Assembly (NCBI RefSeq): GCF_030272615.1 | Contig: NC_081415.1 | Span: 231,192,303-231,256,302 of the forward strand | Reading direction: 5' to 3' | Length of the DNA stretch: 64,000 nt | Source: Cryptomeria japonica | Lineage: Eukaryota; Streptophyta; Pinopsida; Cupressales; Cupressaceae | Part shown: positions 1-10,520 of the stretch, in pieces | Position numbering within the stretch: position 1 is the first letter of the stretch | Layout of the letters: every line of letters starts with the position of its first letter | The notes under the pieces: generated by a model | Databases searched by the model: none | What the model was told of the DNA's origin: nothing | The model's input: the letters and a program-made list of their open reading frames with translations, nothing else | Made by a program: the position numbers and the translations under genes

Positions 1-233
1 AGTAGTGTTATTCTTTGGTCAATGAGCCCTAAAATAATTTATAATATTATTTATACAGTGTGAGTTAACTCTCACGGTGGTTTTTTGCTTCTTGATTTTT
101 CCATGTAAATATGGTGTTCTCTAGTGCATGTGTGTTCATTGATTATCTTTCTTTTCTTCTAATAATATTATGCTTTAAAGTTGAATTTGAATTAAGTTAT
201 AAAGTTGTAAGATTTATTTAAGATTGATTCACA
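1..233 (+). repeat. Element A 5' LTR, 3' end only
   Basis: This stretch is homologous to 5785-6013 at the other end of the element. The match runs to gattcac at 225-232 and then stops abruptly. The C-rich LTR tail, the primer binding site and the gag N-terminus expected next are missing, so a deletion joins the LTR directly to the middle of gag. Confidence 0.8.
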
Positions 234-598
234 ATATGGATCAACTGTATTATTCTCTAAATGCCTTTGAGATGAGAGAGTTTGGCGAAATTGCACCTAA
301 AAAGGAACTTGCATTCAAAGACAATAAGGAAACTAAAGATGATGATGATCAATGTGAGGGTCTTGATGAAGTTGAAGGAAACTTTGTAAGGAGATTGAAG
401 AAAGGCACTAGAAAATATAAGGGTAAGTTACCTTTCAAATGTTTTAATTGTAAAAGAATTGGTCATTTTATCGCTAAATGTACTTTTAAAGAAGATAGCA
501 ATAGAGAAGATAGAAATCCTAGAGACAAGCCCAAAAGAAACTTTTATTCCAAAGACAATATTTTTTCATCTGAGGATGAGAGTTGTGATGACACCTAA
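224..598 (+). pseudogene. Element A gag remnant with CCHC zinc knuckle
   Basis: The open frame gives the C-terminal part of a copia gag. It shows a short motif like the AFELEEFG region of element H gag, an acidic linker, and a zinc knuckle C-x2-C-x4-H-x4-C (CFNCKRIGHFIAKC) at about residues 73-86. The nucleocapsid knuckle binds the element RNA during packaging. The usual ~200 residues of capsid upstream are absent because of the deletion near 233, so the ATG of this frame lies in LTR sequence and is not the native start. The frame ends at 598. Copia gag normally runs on into protease, so this is a fragment. Confidence 0.75.
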
Positions 599-699
599 TG
601 CAACACTATTTATGGTTGTGCAAGTTAATGAAAAAATGAGTAATGCTGATAAATTAAGGGATTTGGTACCCTACAAACTAAGAATGTTGAAAAATGAAT

Positions 700-1850
700 G
701 AGTGTGTGAACTGTCTTCCATGCAAAATAAGAACCAAATACTTGAAAATTTGGTAGTTAATATTCTAACCACATTATTGGTGATAAGAGAAAATTCATTG
801 ACTTTGAGAAGTGGAATGGAGGGTCAATAAAGTTTGGTGATGAAGGATCTACACAAAATATTGGAAAAGGAACTATAACTATTGATGGAAAACATAACAC
901 ATAGGATGTCCTTTGTGTTAAGGGAATGAAACATAATATTCTTGGAGTTATTCAAAATGTGTAGCAAAGGTAGCTCAAGAAAGCTAATTTTAGAAGTAAC
1001 AAGAATTGAGAAAATGTTTATCATTTAAAGGAAGCTAAAGAAGTAAGTTGTATGCTAGCACAGTCCAATGATTGTTGGATATGGCACAAGAGGATGGATC
1101 ACATCAACTTTAACAACATGGTAAATATCAACTCTGCACATACAATAATAGATATGCCACAATTCATCAAACCTACAAACCCCTTATGCAAGGAATGTCA
1201 AATGGTAAAGTAGACGAGGACTAGGTTCAAGAACAAAAGTAACTACTAAAAAACCTCTAGAGCTGATACATACTAATCTATATGGACCAACCAAGACTTA
1301 AGGGCTCTATGGTGAAAGGTAATTTATGTTTCTTATTGATTATTACTCTAGAATGACATGGGCTACATTTTTTAGAGAAAAAAAAAAGCTCTAGATAAGT
1401 TTAAAGCTTTTAAATATATTATTGAGAATGAAATAGATGCTAAATTCAAGTGTCTAAGATCTTATCGAGGAGGTAAATTTACTTCAAATAAGTATGGAAA
1501 GTTTTATGAAGATTGCGAAATTAGGAGATATTTTTCTGCTTCTAGGACTCCTCAACAAAATGAGGTAGTTAAAAAAAAAAACGATAGTTCAAGAGATGGT
1601 TACAACTATCTTGAAAGGTGCTAATTTGCCTAATGTATATTGGAAAGAGGTAGTACATACTTCTATCAATATTCTTAACCAATTGTAGGTAAGGGTCGAT
1701 AACTCTAAGACTCCTTATGAACAATGACGTGGAAGACCTCCAATAGTCAAGTATTTTAGAATTTTTGGTAGCAAATGTTACATCATAAGAGATGAACATA
1801 TTAGAAATTTTGATTCAAGAAGTGGTGAAGGGATCTTTCCTACTCTCTAT
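700..1850 (+). pseudogene. Element A protease/pre-integrase/integrase remnant
   Basis: Broken reading frames carry recognisable copia pieces: remnants of the post-protease strand region near 790-960, a pre-integrase stretch around 1075-1200 with WHKRMDHINF-like spacing and a C-x2-C pair, and an integrase core about 1260-1760 containing LIHTNLYGP, DYYSRMTWATF, LRSYRGGKF and TPQQNE. All three catalytic acidic positions differ from D, D, E: they read N, Y and K. The K sits in a run of A that may also be a slippage site. Several in-frame stops and at least one frameshift confirm this is dead. Confidence 0.8.
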
Positions 1851-2159
1851 AAGTATTTAATCCTATAGATACTACAATAATAGATTGAAGAGGATAGTTG
1901 AAAGTGCAAATGTTAGCATGGATGAAGACTAAAGTCAGAATGAACAAGAACTTGAGGACTATAGATTTAAAAAACTTGCCTATATTGAAGAAGAAAAAGA
2001 GAAAAAAACAAAGAAAAAGGATTCAAAGAAAGCCCATAAAACTTCAGCAAAGTATGTTTAGAAGAACCATTCACATATTATTGGTAATAAGAATGAAGGT
2101 GTGCATACCAAGAGAAAAATTACAAAGGAAGTAAGCAAGTAAACCTTTGTCTCCTTTCA

Positions 2160-3670
2160 AAGGTGGAACCAAGACTTTTGTTGATGCTAGAAAGAATGAA
2201 GGATGGATGAAAGCAATGGAAGAAGAACTCAATTAGATTGAGAAGAACCAAACATTGGAGCTAGTTTATAGACTTAAAGATAAAATTGTCATAGGAACAA
2301 AGTGGGTATTTTGGAACAAGATAAACGAAGAACAAGAAGTAACAAGGAACAAGGAAATGCTAGTTTGCAAAGGATATTCACATGTGGAAGCTATAGATTT
2401 TGAAGAGACATTTGCTCTGGTTGAAAGCTTTGAGGCTATCAAGATGTTTCTCGCCTTTACAACTCATAAGAATTTTAAGATATATCAGATGGATGTTAAT
2501 CTAGCCTTCTTGAATGGAGATATATAGGAAGAAGTTTGCATAAAGTGTCTTGATGGTTTTTAGTTACTAAAAGATTCAAACATGGTGTGAAAACTCAAAA
2601 AGACTTTGTATGGTCTCAAGAAAGATCATAGGACTTGGTATGCAAGGTTGGATAAGTACTCCATTTTGCAAGGTTTCAAGAAAAGTATTGCAGATAGCAA
2701 TCTTCATTTTAAGATTAGGGAGACAATCTTTTGATAGTTGTTGTATATGTCAAAGACATCATTTTTGGTGGAAATGGTGGTGTATGTAAGAAATTTGCAG
2801 AAAATATGTAGAAAGAGTTTGAGATGTCTAGGATCAGTGAGTTGTCTTTCTTTCTTGGACTTCAAGTTTCTCATCTAAATGGTTGTATCTTTATTTATCA
2901 AGCCAAATATGTCAAGGGGATGTTGAAGAAGTTTGGTATGGAGGATTTTAAACCAATGAGTACCCCATGGCTATTGGTTGTCATTTGAGAAAAGATGATG
3001 AGTTTCTAGGAGTTGATCAAACCCTTTATAGTTCTATGATTGGAGGACTACTGCATTTAACTACTTGTAGACCTAATATTATGCATGTGATATGTTTGGT
3101 TTATAGATATCAAGATAACCCTAAGAAATCTCATGAGAAGGTTACCAAAAGGATATTCTGATTTTTAGAGCGGAGTCTAGATTATGGATTGTGGTATAAG
3201 AAGGATGATTATTTCTATTTAAAGGCCTTTACTGATGTCGATTGGATTGGTTGTGTGGATGAAAAAAGAAGTATTGTTGGTAGTGGATTTTATTGGAAGA
3301 CAAATCGATCTCTTGGTTCAATAAGTAGGATTCAATATCCTTATCAACTATAGAAGTTGAGGATATTGTTGCAACATCTTGTTGTACTCAAGTGACGTGA
3401 ATGAAAAAAAACATTGAAATATATCAAGATAGTTTTTTGTAAGTCTATTCCTATCATGTGTGATAATTATAGTGCTATAAACATTACAAAAAAATTGGTA
3501 ATGCATTTAATAACTAAACATATTTATATTAGATATCACTTCCTAAGAGAGAATATTGCAGAGAAAGAAGTCAAACTAGACTATGTTCTTGCAAAGGATC
3601 AAACTATAGTCATTTTCACAAATGCTCTTTTAAAGGATACATTTGAATATCTCAAGTAGAATCTAGGAGT
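2160..3670 (+). pseudogene. Element A reverse transcriptase and RNase H remnant
   Basis: A Ty1/copia RT (RVT_2 type) is visible. IGTKWVFWNK lies near 2290, the QMDVNLAFLNGDI fingers/palm motif near 2485-2525, and the LYGLKK motif near 2605. The region of the catalytic xVDD box near 2740-2770 reads VKDIIFGG after a frameshift, so the DD pair is not intact. RNase H pieces follow: a DEKRSIVGSGFYW-like stretch near 3255-3300, ADNYSAINI-like residues near 3455, and KHIYIRYHFLRENI near 3515-3560. The last one is the usual copia C-terminus that ends shortly before the PPT. Stops and frameshifts are frequent. Confidence 0.85.
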
Positions 3671-3939
3671 TACTACCCCTCCTTAAAAATATATTCATAT
3701 TTCTATGCACATTCCCAAGAGGATACTCAAGGAATATTTTTTGTCTCTTGGATTGATATGGTCTACTTTTCAAGGGGAGTAGGATGTTGTTTGTTTACTA
3801 CTCTATGGGTGAATTAGTGAGAGAAATGCAAAAAGAAGAGAATGAAGGTACAAAGTATGGTGAAATAACTTTGACCATTTTTCTTGATATCAAAGTGGGA
3901 CATAAAGTAATGAGTTGTGTGAGTATTGTCATCAATGAT

Positions 3940-3951
3940 AAAGGGGGAGAT
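3940..3951 (+). promoter_or_regulatory. Element A polypurine tract
   Basis: AAAGGGGGAGAT lies directly before the LTR start TGTTGG. It is the expected plus-strand primer site for reverse transcription and is nearly identical to the PPT of element H on the other strand at 25510-25521. Confidence 0.85.
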
Positions 3952-6040
3952 TGTTGGAACTTTTTGTCATTGATAAATTAGTGTTGTCATTGATATCAAC
4001 CCTTAGTTTGTGTGTTGATGGGCTTCATTTTGTCAGGCTATATCATGTTACACTCAATCTTGTTATTGTCAATTTTTTTGAGATTTTTTTGGCTCGATGT
4101 TGAGGAAGATATTGGATATTGTTGTTAGTATAGCTATGATGTTATCTATTGATTTTTTGATGATAGTACATGTTACTGATGAATGGTGTTTCATTTTATT
4201 GTTGTTGATATGTTGTGTTATAGTTTGTGATCATTGATGTACCATATAATTGAAGAGTTTCCTTGTTGTGGATGTCCACCTTCTTGGTGTTGATGTCTAC
4301 ACTCAATTTATTGTAGTGATGTTGTTGATATGTTTGAAAATAGTGATGATGATGATGATGGTCATGATTAATCATAAAAATGATATCATGGTGATATTAA
4401 TATGAGGATTAGAAGCTTTGATATGAGGATTAGAGGTATTAAGATAAGTATTAGAAGCATGATGATGAATTGATGTATTCTATATGATCTTTTTCATGTT
4501 GCAAATTATTGTAATATCTCCTTTGTTACTCCTAAAAGAAGAAAATGTTTTTCTAGTGTCTGGAAGTTGATTAAGAATGAAACTGTAGAAGAAGTGTGTT
4601 GAAGTTAGTCTAGAATAATTCACCACATTCCTCCACATTTTCCAATATGGTCTTGTGGCATTGGATATAATGACTATGCTTTGTGGATGTTGCACTCTTA
4701 TCTTTTTAAGTCACCTAGTGATGGTAGTATGTTGGCAATGTGGTGACTGATTAGGTCTAGTCCGAAGAATGATCTATATTGCTTGGCATTGATGTTTCTA
4801 TTTTTGCATCTTAAGACATACTTATAAAAAATTTCTAGTATCTTAGTTCATATTTCAACTCATGAAAATGTTTTGGAAGTGTGTTTGTCAATGTTTATCT
4901 CATGACTTTGTTTCTTGGCACTCTAGTAATAATTGTTTTTTGTCAATTTGGTATTTTCTAGCTTATTTTGGCTTGCAAATATGGAATAAGTGTATGAGGA
5001 AGTTTTTGAAGGTTCATGGAACACCTCTATGTCATCCACATGATATTGGATGATCTATTTGGTGTTGCATTTGGTCTAATATTGGTTTTTAGGGTATTTT
5101 ATAATTATCATGCCAATAAGGATTGTTCTCTTGCTTGTGGTGCATCTTTGGGGATCTCTACAAGTATTTGAAGATGTGTTGGGTTGTATTTGGGTCCCAC
5201 TATGTCTTGTGTGGATATGCATACTGAGAATTCATTTGGAGAAAGAGTTTTGGGATGACTAGTTATGTGCTACATGTTTTGCCTACACATTACCCTATTG
5301 CTGACCTTGGAGGATGTGTGCTAGCATGTGTGATGTTTGGGTTTACATTGGATGATGCGTTAATTTTTTTAGGTCCTCTCTATGTCTTGGATAGGACCAC
5401 TTTCACCACAATTATGTTTTGTAGTTGACCTTGTGGGATCTCTTCTTGTCCCCTATTATGGCCAACCTAATCGATGTTTTAAGATGGTGTGGATGGTATA
5501 TAAATAAGATCAATTCAGTTGTAAATGGTGTAGATTAGAGAAGAATATGAATCTATAAGTGTGTTTAGTGAAATTATTGAAGTTGAATTTCCTAATGATT
5601 GCTTAAAGGAGTGTGTCAAGAGTGGCTACATTTAAAGGATATTATTGGATGCAGTGTTGTTGAAGGCTTATTCATTGTAACTTATAAATTCATGTATCTT
5701 GATCAAATATAGTGAGTATCCCTAACATATCATTTGTATCTTTCCCTAAGGAAGTGATCCTTAAACTGAAATTCCTTCAGAAGAAGTGAGCTTCTTTGGG
5801 CAACGAGCCCTAAAAAAAAATATAATATTATTTATATAGAATGAATTAACACTAATTATGGTTTTTCTCTTCTTTGTTTTTTCAAATAAATCTATTGTTC
5901 TCTTGTGCATGTGTTTTCATTGCTTATATTTCTTTCCTACTAATCATATTAAGGTTTAAAGTTGAATTTGAATTGGGTTATAAAGTGGCAAGATTTGTTC
6001 AAGCCTGATTCACCCCCCTCATTCCCTCCTCTTATTATCA
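3952..6040 (+). repeat. Element A 3' LTR (about 2.1 kb)
   Basis: It starts TGTTGG next to the PPT. Its end is placed at a CA near 6040 (a second CA at 6051 is possible) after the gattcacccccctc tail typical of the copia LTRs in this window. The last 230 bases match the window start. A GAT-rich low-complexity patch lies near 4320-4470. The small open frames inside are short and uncoded-looking, and I assign no gene. Confidence 0.75.
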
Positions 6041-7078
6041 GGGTGTGTTCAATATTAAACCCTTCATGATATGAACCATGTTTTCTATGACTATTTCCCT
6101 ACCATCTCCAATATTTTGTAAGAATTGTTAGCCTCCTCAAATGGTTCAATAACTAAGCCCTTAAATCTATGACTCAGAGATTACACATCTTCACCAAGCA
6201 GCTATCAGACTCATTATGAAGGTTCATTTAATTTATCAACATAGGGACATGGACTTGAAATGGGTCAGTAGAGTGTGTGCACTAAGACTCTACTATGGCC
6301 ATTATTACTTAAGTAAAGAGCAATGCTAGAATTGAAATACTACAAATAATCAATAAAGGAAATTGAACTTAAGTTGATAACTAGTCTAAACATATAAATC
6401 TTAAATTAACACAAATTACATGAATGAAATTCTAGACAAATAGATAGGAAACTACTCTGCCGACTTTGGCTATAGGAACAAGCACAGAGAAAAGTTTAGT
6501 GGTTGTAGGAACAATCCACTACTAGACCAGTACTAATTACTAAATGAAAAAGAACTACTAAAATAACTAAACAGAGTTCTCACCAAGTGAGCCCCCTTGA
6601 GTGAGACTTCTAAGATTAACATGGGTATTTGAAAGTCAGAATATCATCTTATTCATCAAAACAGAAATACATAGAATATGACAACATGTTCTTAAACTAT
6701 TTTCCAAGGGTGAAAAGTAAACTTACAGTACGAGAGATCAATCTCTTTCAAGAGATCATCTAAGCATTATTTATAGAAAGAAAAACTACCAACTAATCCT
6801 AACTAACTAATCGACCAACTCCATAACATAAGGAGGACACTATTTAGTGAAAGCATGAAAAGAGGAAATTAAAGATCATGCATGTGCTTAGCCAAGTCAA
6901 ATATAACTTCCCCAGCAGAGATATAGCACAACATGCCCCTAAATCAACTCACTAATTGAACATGATTAATAAATAATGTACTTGAAGCAATAAGTAGGGA
7001 AAGCTCCACTACATTAATCACTTCATGTCCTCTTCAACAACTGGTCATCTGGTAAGAGTCCTACTCCTTGTTGCAAGC
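6041..7078. other. Unassigned sequence left of element B
   Basis: No protein similarity, repeat pair or RNA gene was found here. The 5-bp sequence CAAGC at 7074-7078 is the left target-site copy of element B. This DNA was therefore contiguous with 15519 onward before B inserted. Confidence 0.5.
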
Positions 7079-8678
7079 TGTGTGGGGGAAAAAGTGACAC
7101 TAAGCAAACATGCCCTAATCTCACTTTCAATCACACACTTGTGGAATACGAAAGAGACTAGAGGTATCACACAATTGGCTACTTCTTTTTATGGAAGAGA
7201 GAGCCACGGGCTACCTATTAGGATTTCTATTCCTTTGTTGCAAATGATGGATAAAATGATGCAAGTTCAACTACTAGCCCTAGAGTGCAAGTATGAACTA
7301 GTAACAAGATTGCAAGATTGAGATTAACTGATGAAAAGTTGTAAACACAAGGATAAAAGGAGAATGCAGATGTGTACCTGGAGTTAAAATCTGAGTGGAA
7401 ATGTTTGGGACGGGGGCGCATGCACCACTGACCTGATTCTGCACCTGAAACTGTTGTTTTACAACCTGGAAAACTATTGGAAAGTGCTGAAAACTATTGT
7501 TGTCTGAGGGACCAGGGCGCCCCATGCCCCTGTCCTAGGTTTCTGCTCTACAATTTGGTGTGTTACCCCATCTCAGTCTGCTTTCGTTGGATCTGCAACT
7601 TGCGGCGTCGTCTGAATCCCAAAACCTGCACTTATATCTAAAAAGGTATGGTGGGCGGCTATATAGGGTTTTGCCTTAGTCAAACCCCCACTTTGGTGAT
7701 TTCCACCTCCACGAATAGCCAAGTTGTATTGTAAAAGTAGTGTGTGCAGACCTTGTGTGTGTGCAAGATCCTAAAATGCAAGTAAGCAAACTAGAGCAAC
7801 CTAGAAAGTAAACCCTAATTGCTTGTAAATGATAATGTAAATGCTCCAAATCAAGATGCAAAGTGATCTAAAGCATGAATACAAATGATATAGTGAGGCT
7901 TATGCAAAGACATGAAAATAACATGAAATCATACCCAACCCCAAGGGAGGGGTACAAGCCAATCTTCAGTCGGTGATCCCTTATTGCTCTTCAATGTCTT
8001 CAAAGCCCTAAATGGATGAATGAAATTGATGAATGCTTGATGGATGGATGTTGAATGTTATTGAAGTCTTCAAAGATATACTCTTTCGCTGCATAGAAGG
8101 TCCCTTGAAAACCAAAAATTTGGATCCTTTCAAATGAAGAAAGAGAGCTCTTGTATATGAAACCCTAGGTCTTAATTTCAACTTTTGGCTGACCTAGAGA
8201 TTGAATCTCTAGCCAATTTCTTGGGGTTAAGCTTTATTTTATGATTGGATTGTGCTCCTAAAATTTCGGGAAAAATGTCCAGGACCATGTGCACGCCGGG
8301 CGCCATGGTCCTGACAACTTTTCACCAAATTTTCAAGGCCGTCGGATATGATGATTTTAGAGAGAATCCCGAAGTTACAGGTGATTTCGAGATGTTTTGA
8401 CCCCCGAAATCAAGCCCCCAAGTTCAAAATAGGACCTAATTAGGGTTTTAGATTAAATGATGTATTGGAAGAATAAAATGAAAGGGGCACACTTTAATGA
8501 AAAGGGCCCAACTTTATGATATGGGAGATGATAAAATAGAACCCTAGACCTAATTAATTTAATTAATTAAGTGCTAAAGGGGAAATGCAATGCAAAATGC
8601 AAAATGCGCCAAGGCGGGTGCTAAACTAGGTGTGAAATTGTACCACCCTAGCAAGTGCGTACAATTTACGACGCTACA
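7079..8678 (-). repeat. Element B 3' LTR
   Basis: This is a 1600-bp repeat matching 13882-15518 almost throughout, 37 bp shorter. The shortfall is mainly one missing copy of a GC-rich dyad block near 7508-7536. It contains a second GC-rich dyad block near 8278-8320 and an AT-rich patch near 8560. The small frames at 7025-7525 and 7676-7861 recur in both LTRs and are repeat artefacts. Confidence 0.92.
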
Positions 8679-8733
8679 TTTAGCCCCCACTTTAGTGGTC
8701 ATATGAACACTACGTGCATATGCAAGCTAAAGT
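8679..8733 (-). promoter_or_regulatory. Element B polypurine tract with overlapping stem-loop
   Basis: The PPT AAAGTGGGGGCTAAA (minus strand) occupies 8679-8693. A stem-loop overlaps it: ACTTTAG at 8689-8695 pairs with CTAAAGT at 8727-8733, and CATATG at 8700-8705 pairs with CATATG at 8717-8722. Confidence 0.7.
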
Positions 8734-10520
8734 ACAGAAAAGTAAACATTATTTGAAAAAGGATATATCCATAAGTTGTCGGATGAAGCACCCAATGGCA
8801 TCTGCAGTACTTAGTTAAGAACCACAACCTACAAAACCACATGTTAGATCACAAAATCACCTAATGCTTACTAAGGAAGGTGATGAAAATTCGAGGGTAG
8901 CTATATGCCCCCCCTGTTTCGGCTTGCTAATTTTAGTGAGTTGAAACAGGGTATCATGTTTACCACTTCGAATTGTTAAAGAATATTGATAACAAATGCT
9001 CACAAGAAGATTTGATATGAGATCAAAAACTAATGGAGAATCGTTTGGTAAGAAAGAGGACTAAATCTCAATTCCAACACAACAAAGAGTGTGAGGATTT
9101 GAGAGTTTTCTAACACAAGATGAAGGATGTGAATGGAAACAAAATGCAAAGAGAAGAAAAGAAAGGAAAAAAGCATGAATACACACATTGGTGATCCATG
9201 AGAAGAATAGTGAGAGAGAAAACATGGACTTCTCGCCCCTAGATCTTGTCTAGGTGATCCATGGGGAAAAGGACATGGAAAACTAGCCCCTAGAGTCTGT
9301 CTAGGTGATCCATGTAAGGGAGGAGAGTGAGAAAGTCTAGCCTTATGCCGCTAGTTCCACTCAACCTCGTGCATGTGTGTGTAAGTAAGGTTAGAAGCAC
9401 CTCATAGGAGTCTATGCTCGAGTATGCTACAATTTGTATATGTATAGTTCCGAGAATAATCACCTTGCATAAAAGAAAAATGGAGACATCTCGCTCTAAG
9501 AGTCTGTGCTCTGGTTCCGAGAATCACCCACTGCTCAAAAAGTGTAATGTTTATGTCATAAGCAAAGTAGAACTAGGATACCTACCTTCATCACAAAAGA
9601 AGATACCCCAAAAATGCAACAATGTCATAGATCCAAGCAAGAGAGTTTTGCACTCTTTAAGCAAGGATAAGATAGTTGAAAAGGGATATCTTGTAGTATG
9701 CGTAAAGGAGATCCTTAGAGGAGAAGAGATCTTTGTACAAAAGACAACTATCCCCGAGAGGAATTGTCTTAGACAAATATAACATCTTCTAGAATAAGAC
9801 AAAGAAGAGAATAAGAATGCAATACTTCCTTCTTTTGCGAGGTGAAAGTGATTCTTAATGAAGGATGACGCTCTTTTTAACCCAATTGGGAGAGTGAATT
9901 CATTATGGATGTATTTTACCAAGTGCAAAAGAGGTTGTAGTCAAGGACTTACACCTCTTGTAAGAGAGAATCCTTAAACAAACAACAACAAATGCATACA
10001 AGGAATAACATCAAGTAATAAAGTTCACACCATCCACGAAAATAGGAAAAAGTGGATCCTTAGATAAAAATAAGAAAAGATCATTGCCTCCCAAGGATAA
10101 GGTCAATGAGAAGGACTTACACAATCTTCCAGGGAGAGATTTAGACATAAGCAAATTGTACTACATACTCACATGAGTTCATGCAAGCAAGACATTAGTG
10201 TATGTAAAATGCTCCTCACAAGTAGTGGGTAGGATAAGAAAGAGAATACACATCTTCTCCCAAAAAGAGGATTCTAAAGAAAAGATGATCAATATTTCCA
10301 CACTATTACCCCAAAAGGAAATTTTAATCATAAAAAGAAGAGATGTATGAAATCACTCTTGTCCCCATAGGAACAAGAAAATAACATAGAAAAATTAGGC
10401 TATTATGTTGCTTCAAAAATATGATTGCACTTGAAATTGTACCATCATGAATGATAATGAGCCCCCAATAAATGAGCTACCAATGTCACATAATGATGAG
10501 CAACATAATAGCCATTAATG
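8734..10520. other. Element B 3' untranslated region, with second hairpin and G-tract at 8903-8951
   Basis: No coding similarity was found in 1.8 kb where autonomous relatives would carry RT to integrase. Notable is TATGCCCCCC from 8904, followed by a perfect 9-bp stem (8912-8920 with 8943-8951) that extends inward with wobble pairs. The 122- and 125-residue frames at 9414-9928 overlap on opposite strands and resemble nothing I know. Spaced repeats of a phrase like ctaggtgatccatg occur near 9200-9310. Confidence 0.6.

Larger units (their letters stand above)
1..6040 (+). mobile_element. Element A: decayed Ty1/copia retrotransposon, left LTR cut by window edge
   Basis: The order gag zinc knuckle, protease/pre-integrase, integrase, reverse transcriptase, RNase H, polypurine tract, LTR is that of Ty1/copia. 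The first ~230 bases match 5785-6010 closely, including the shared gagcccta and gttgaatttgaatt stretches, so both ends are LTR copies. The left LTR begins before base 1. The right LTR starts at 3952 with TGTTGG and ends near 6040. The coding part carries stops and frameshifts throughout and cannot be functional. The RT resembles Sire/Maximus-type elements and element H at 24506, an assignment made by eye. Confidence 0.9.

Noticed and set aside
7025-7861. Several 60-100-residue frames repeated at 13798-14708
   Set aside because: They fall inside the two LTR copies of element B, on both strands, without protein features.
9414-9928. 122- and 125-residue frames on opposite strands
   Set aside because: They overlap each other, match nothing I recognise and lie in the non-coding 3' region of element B.
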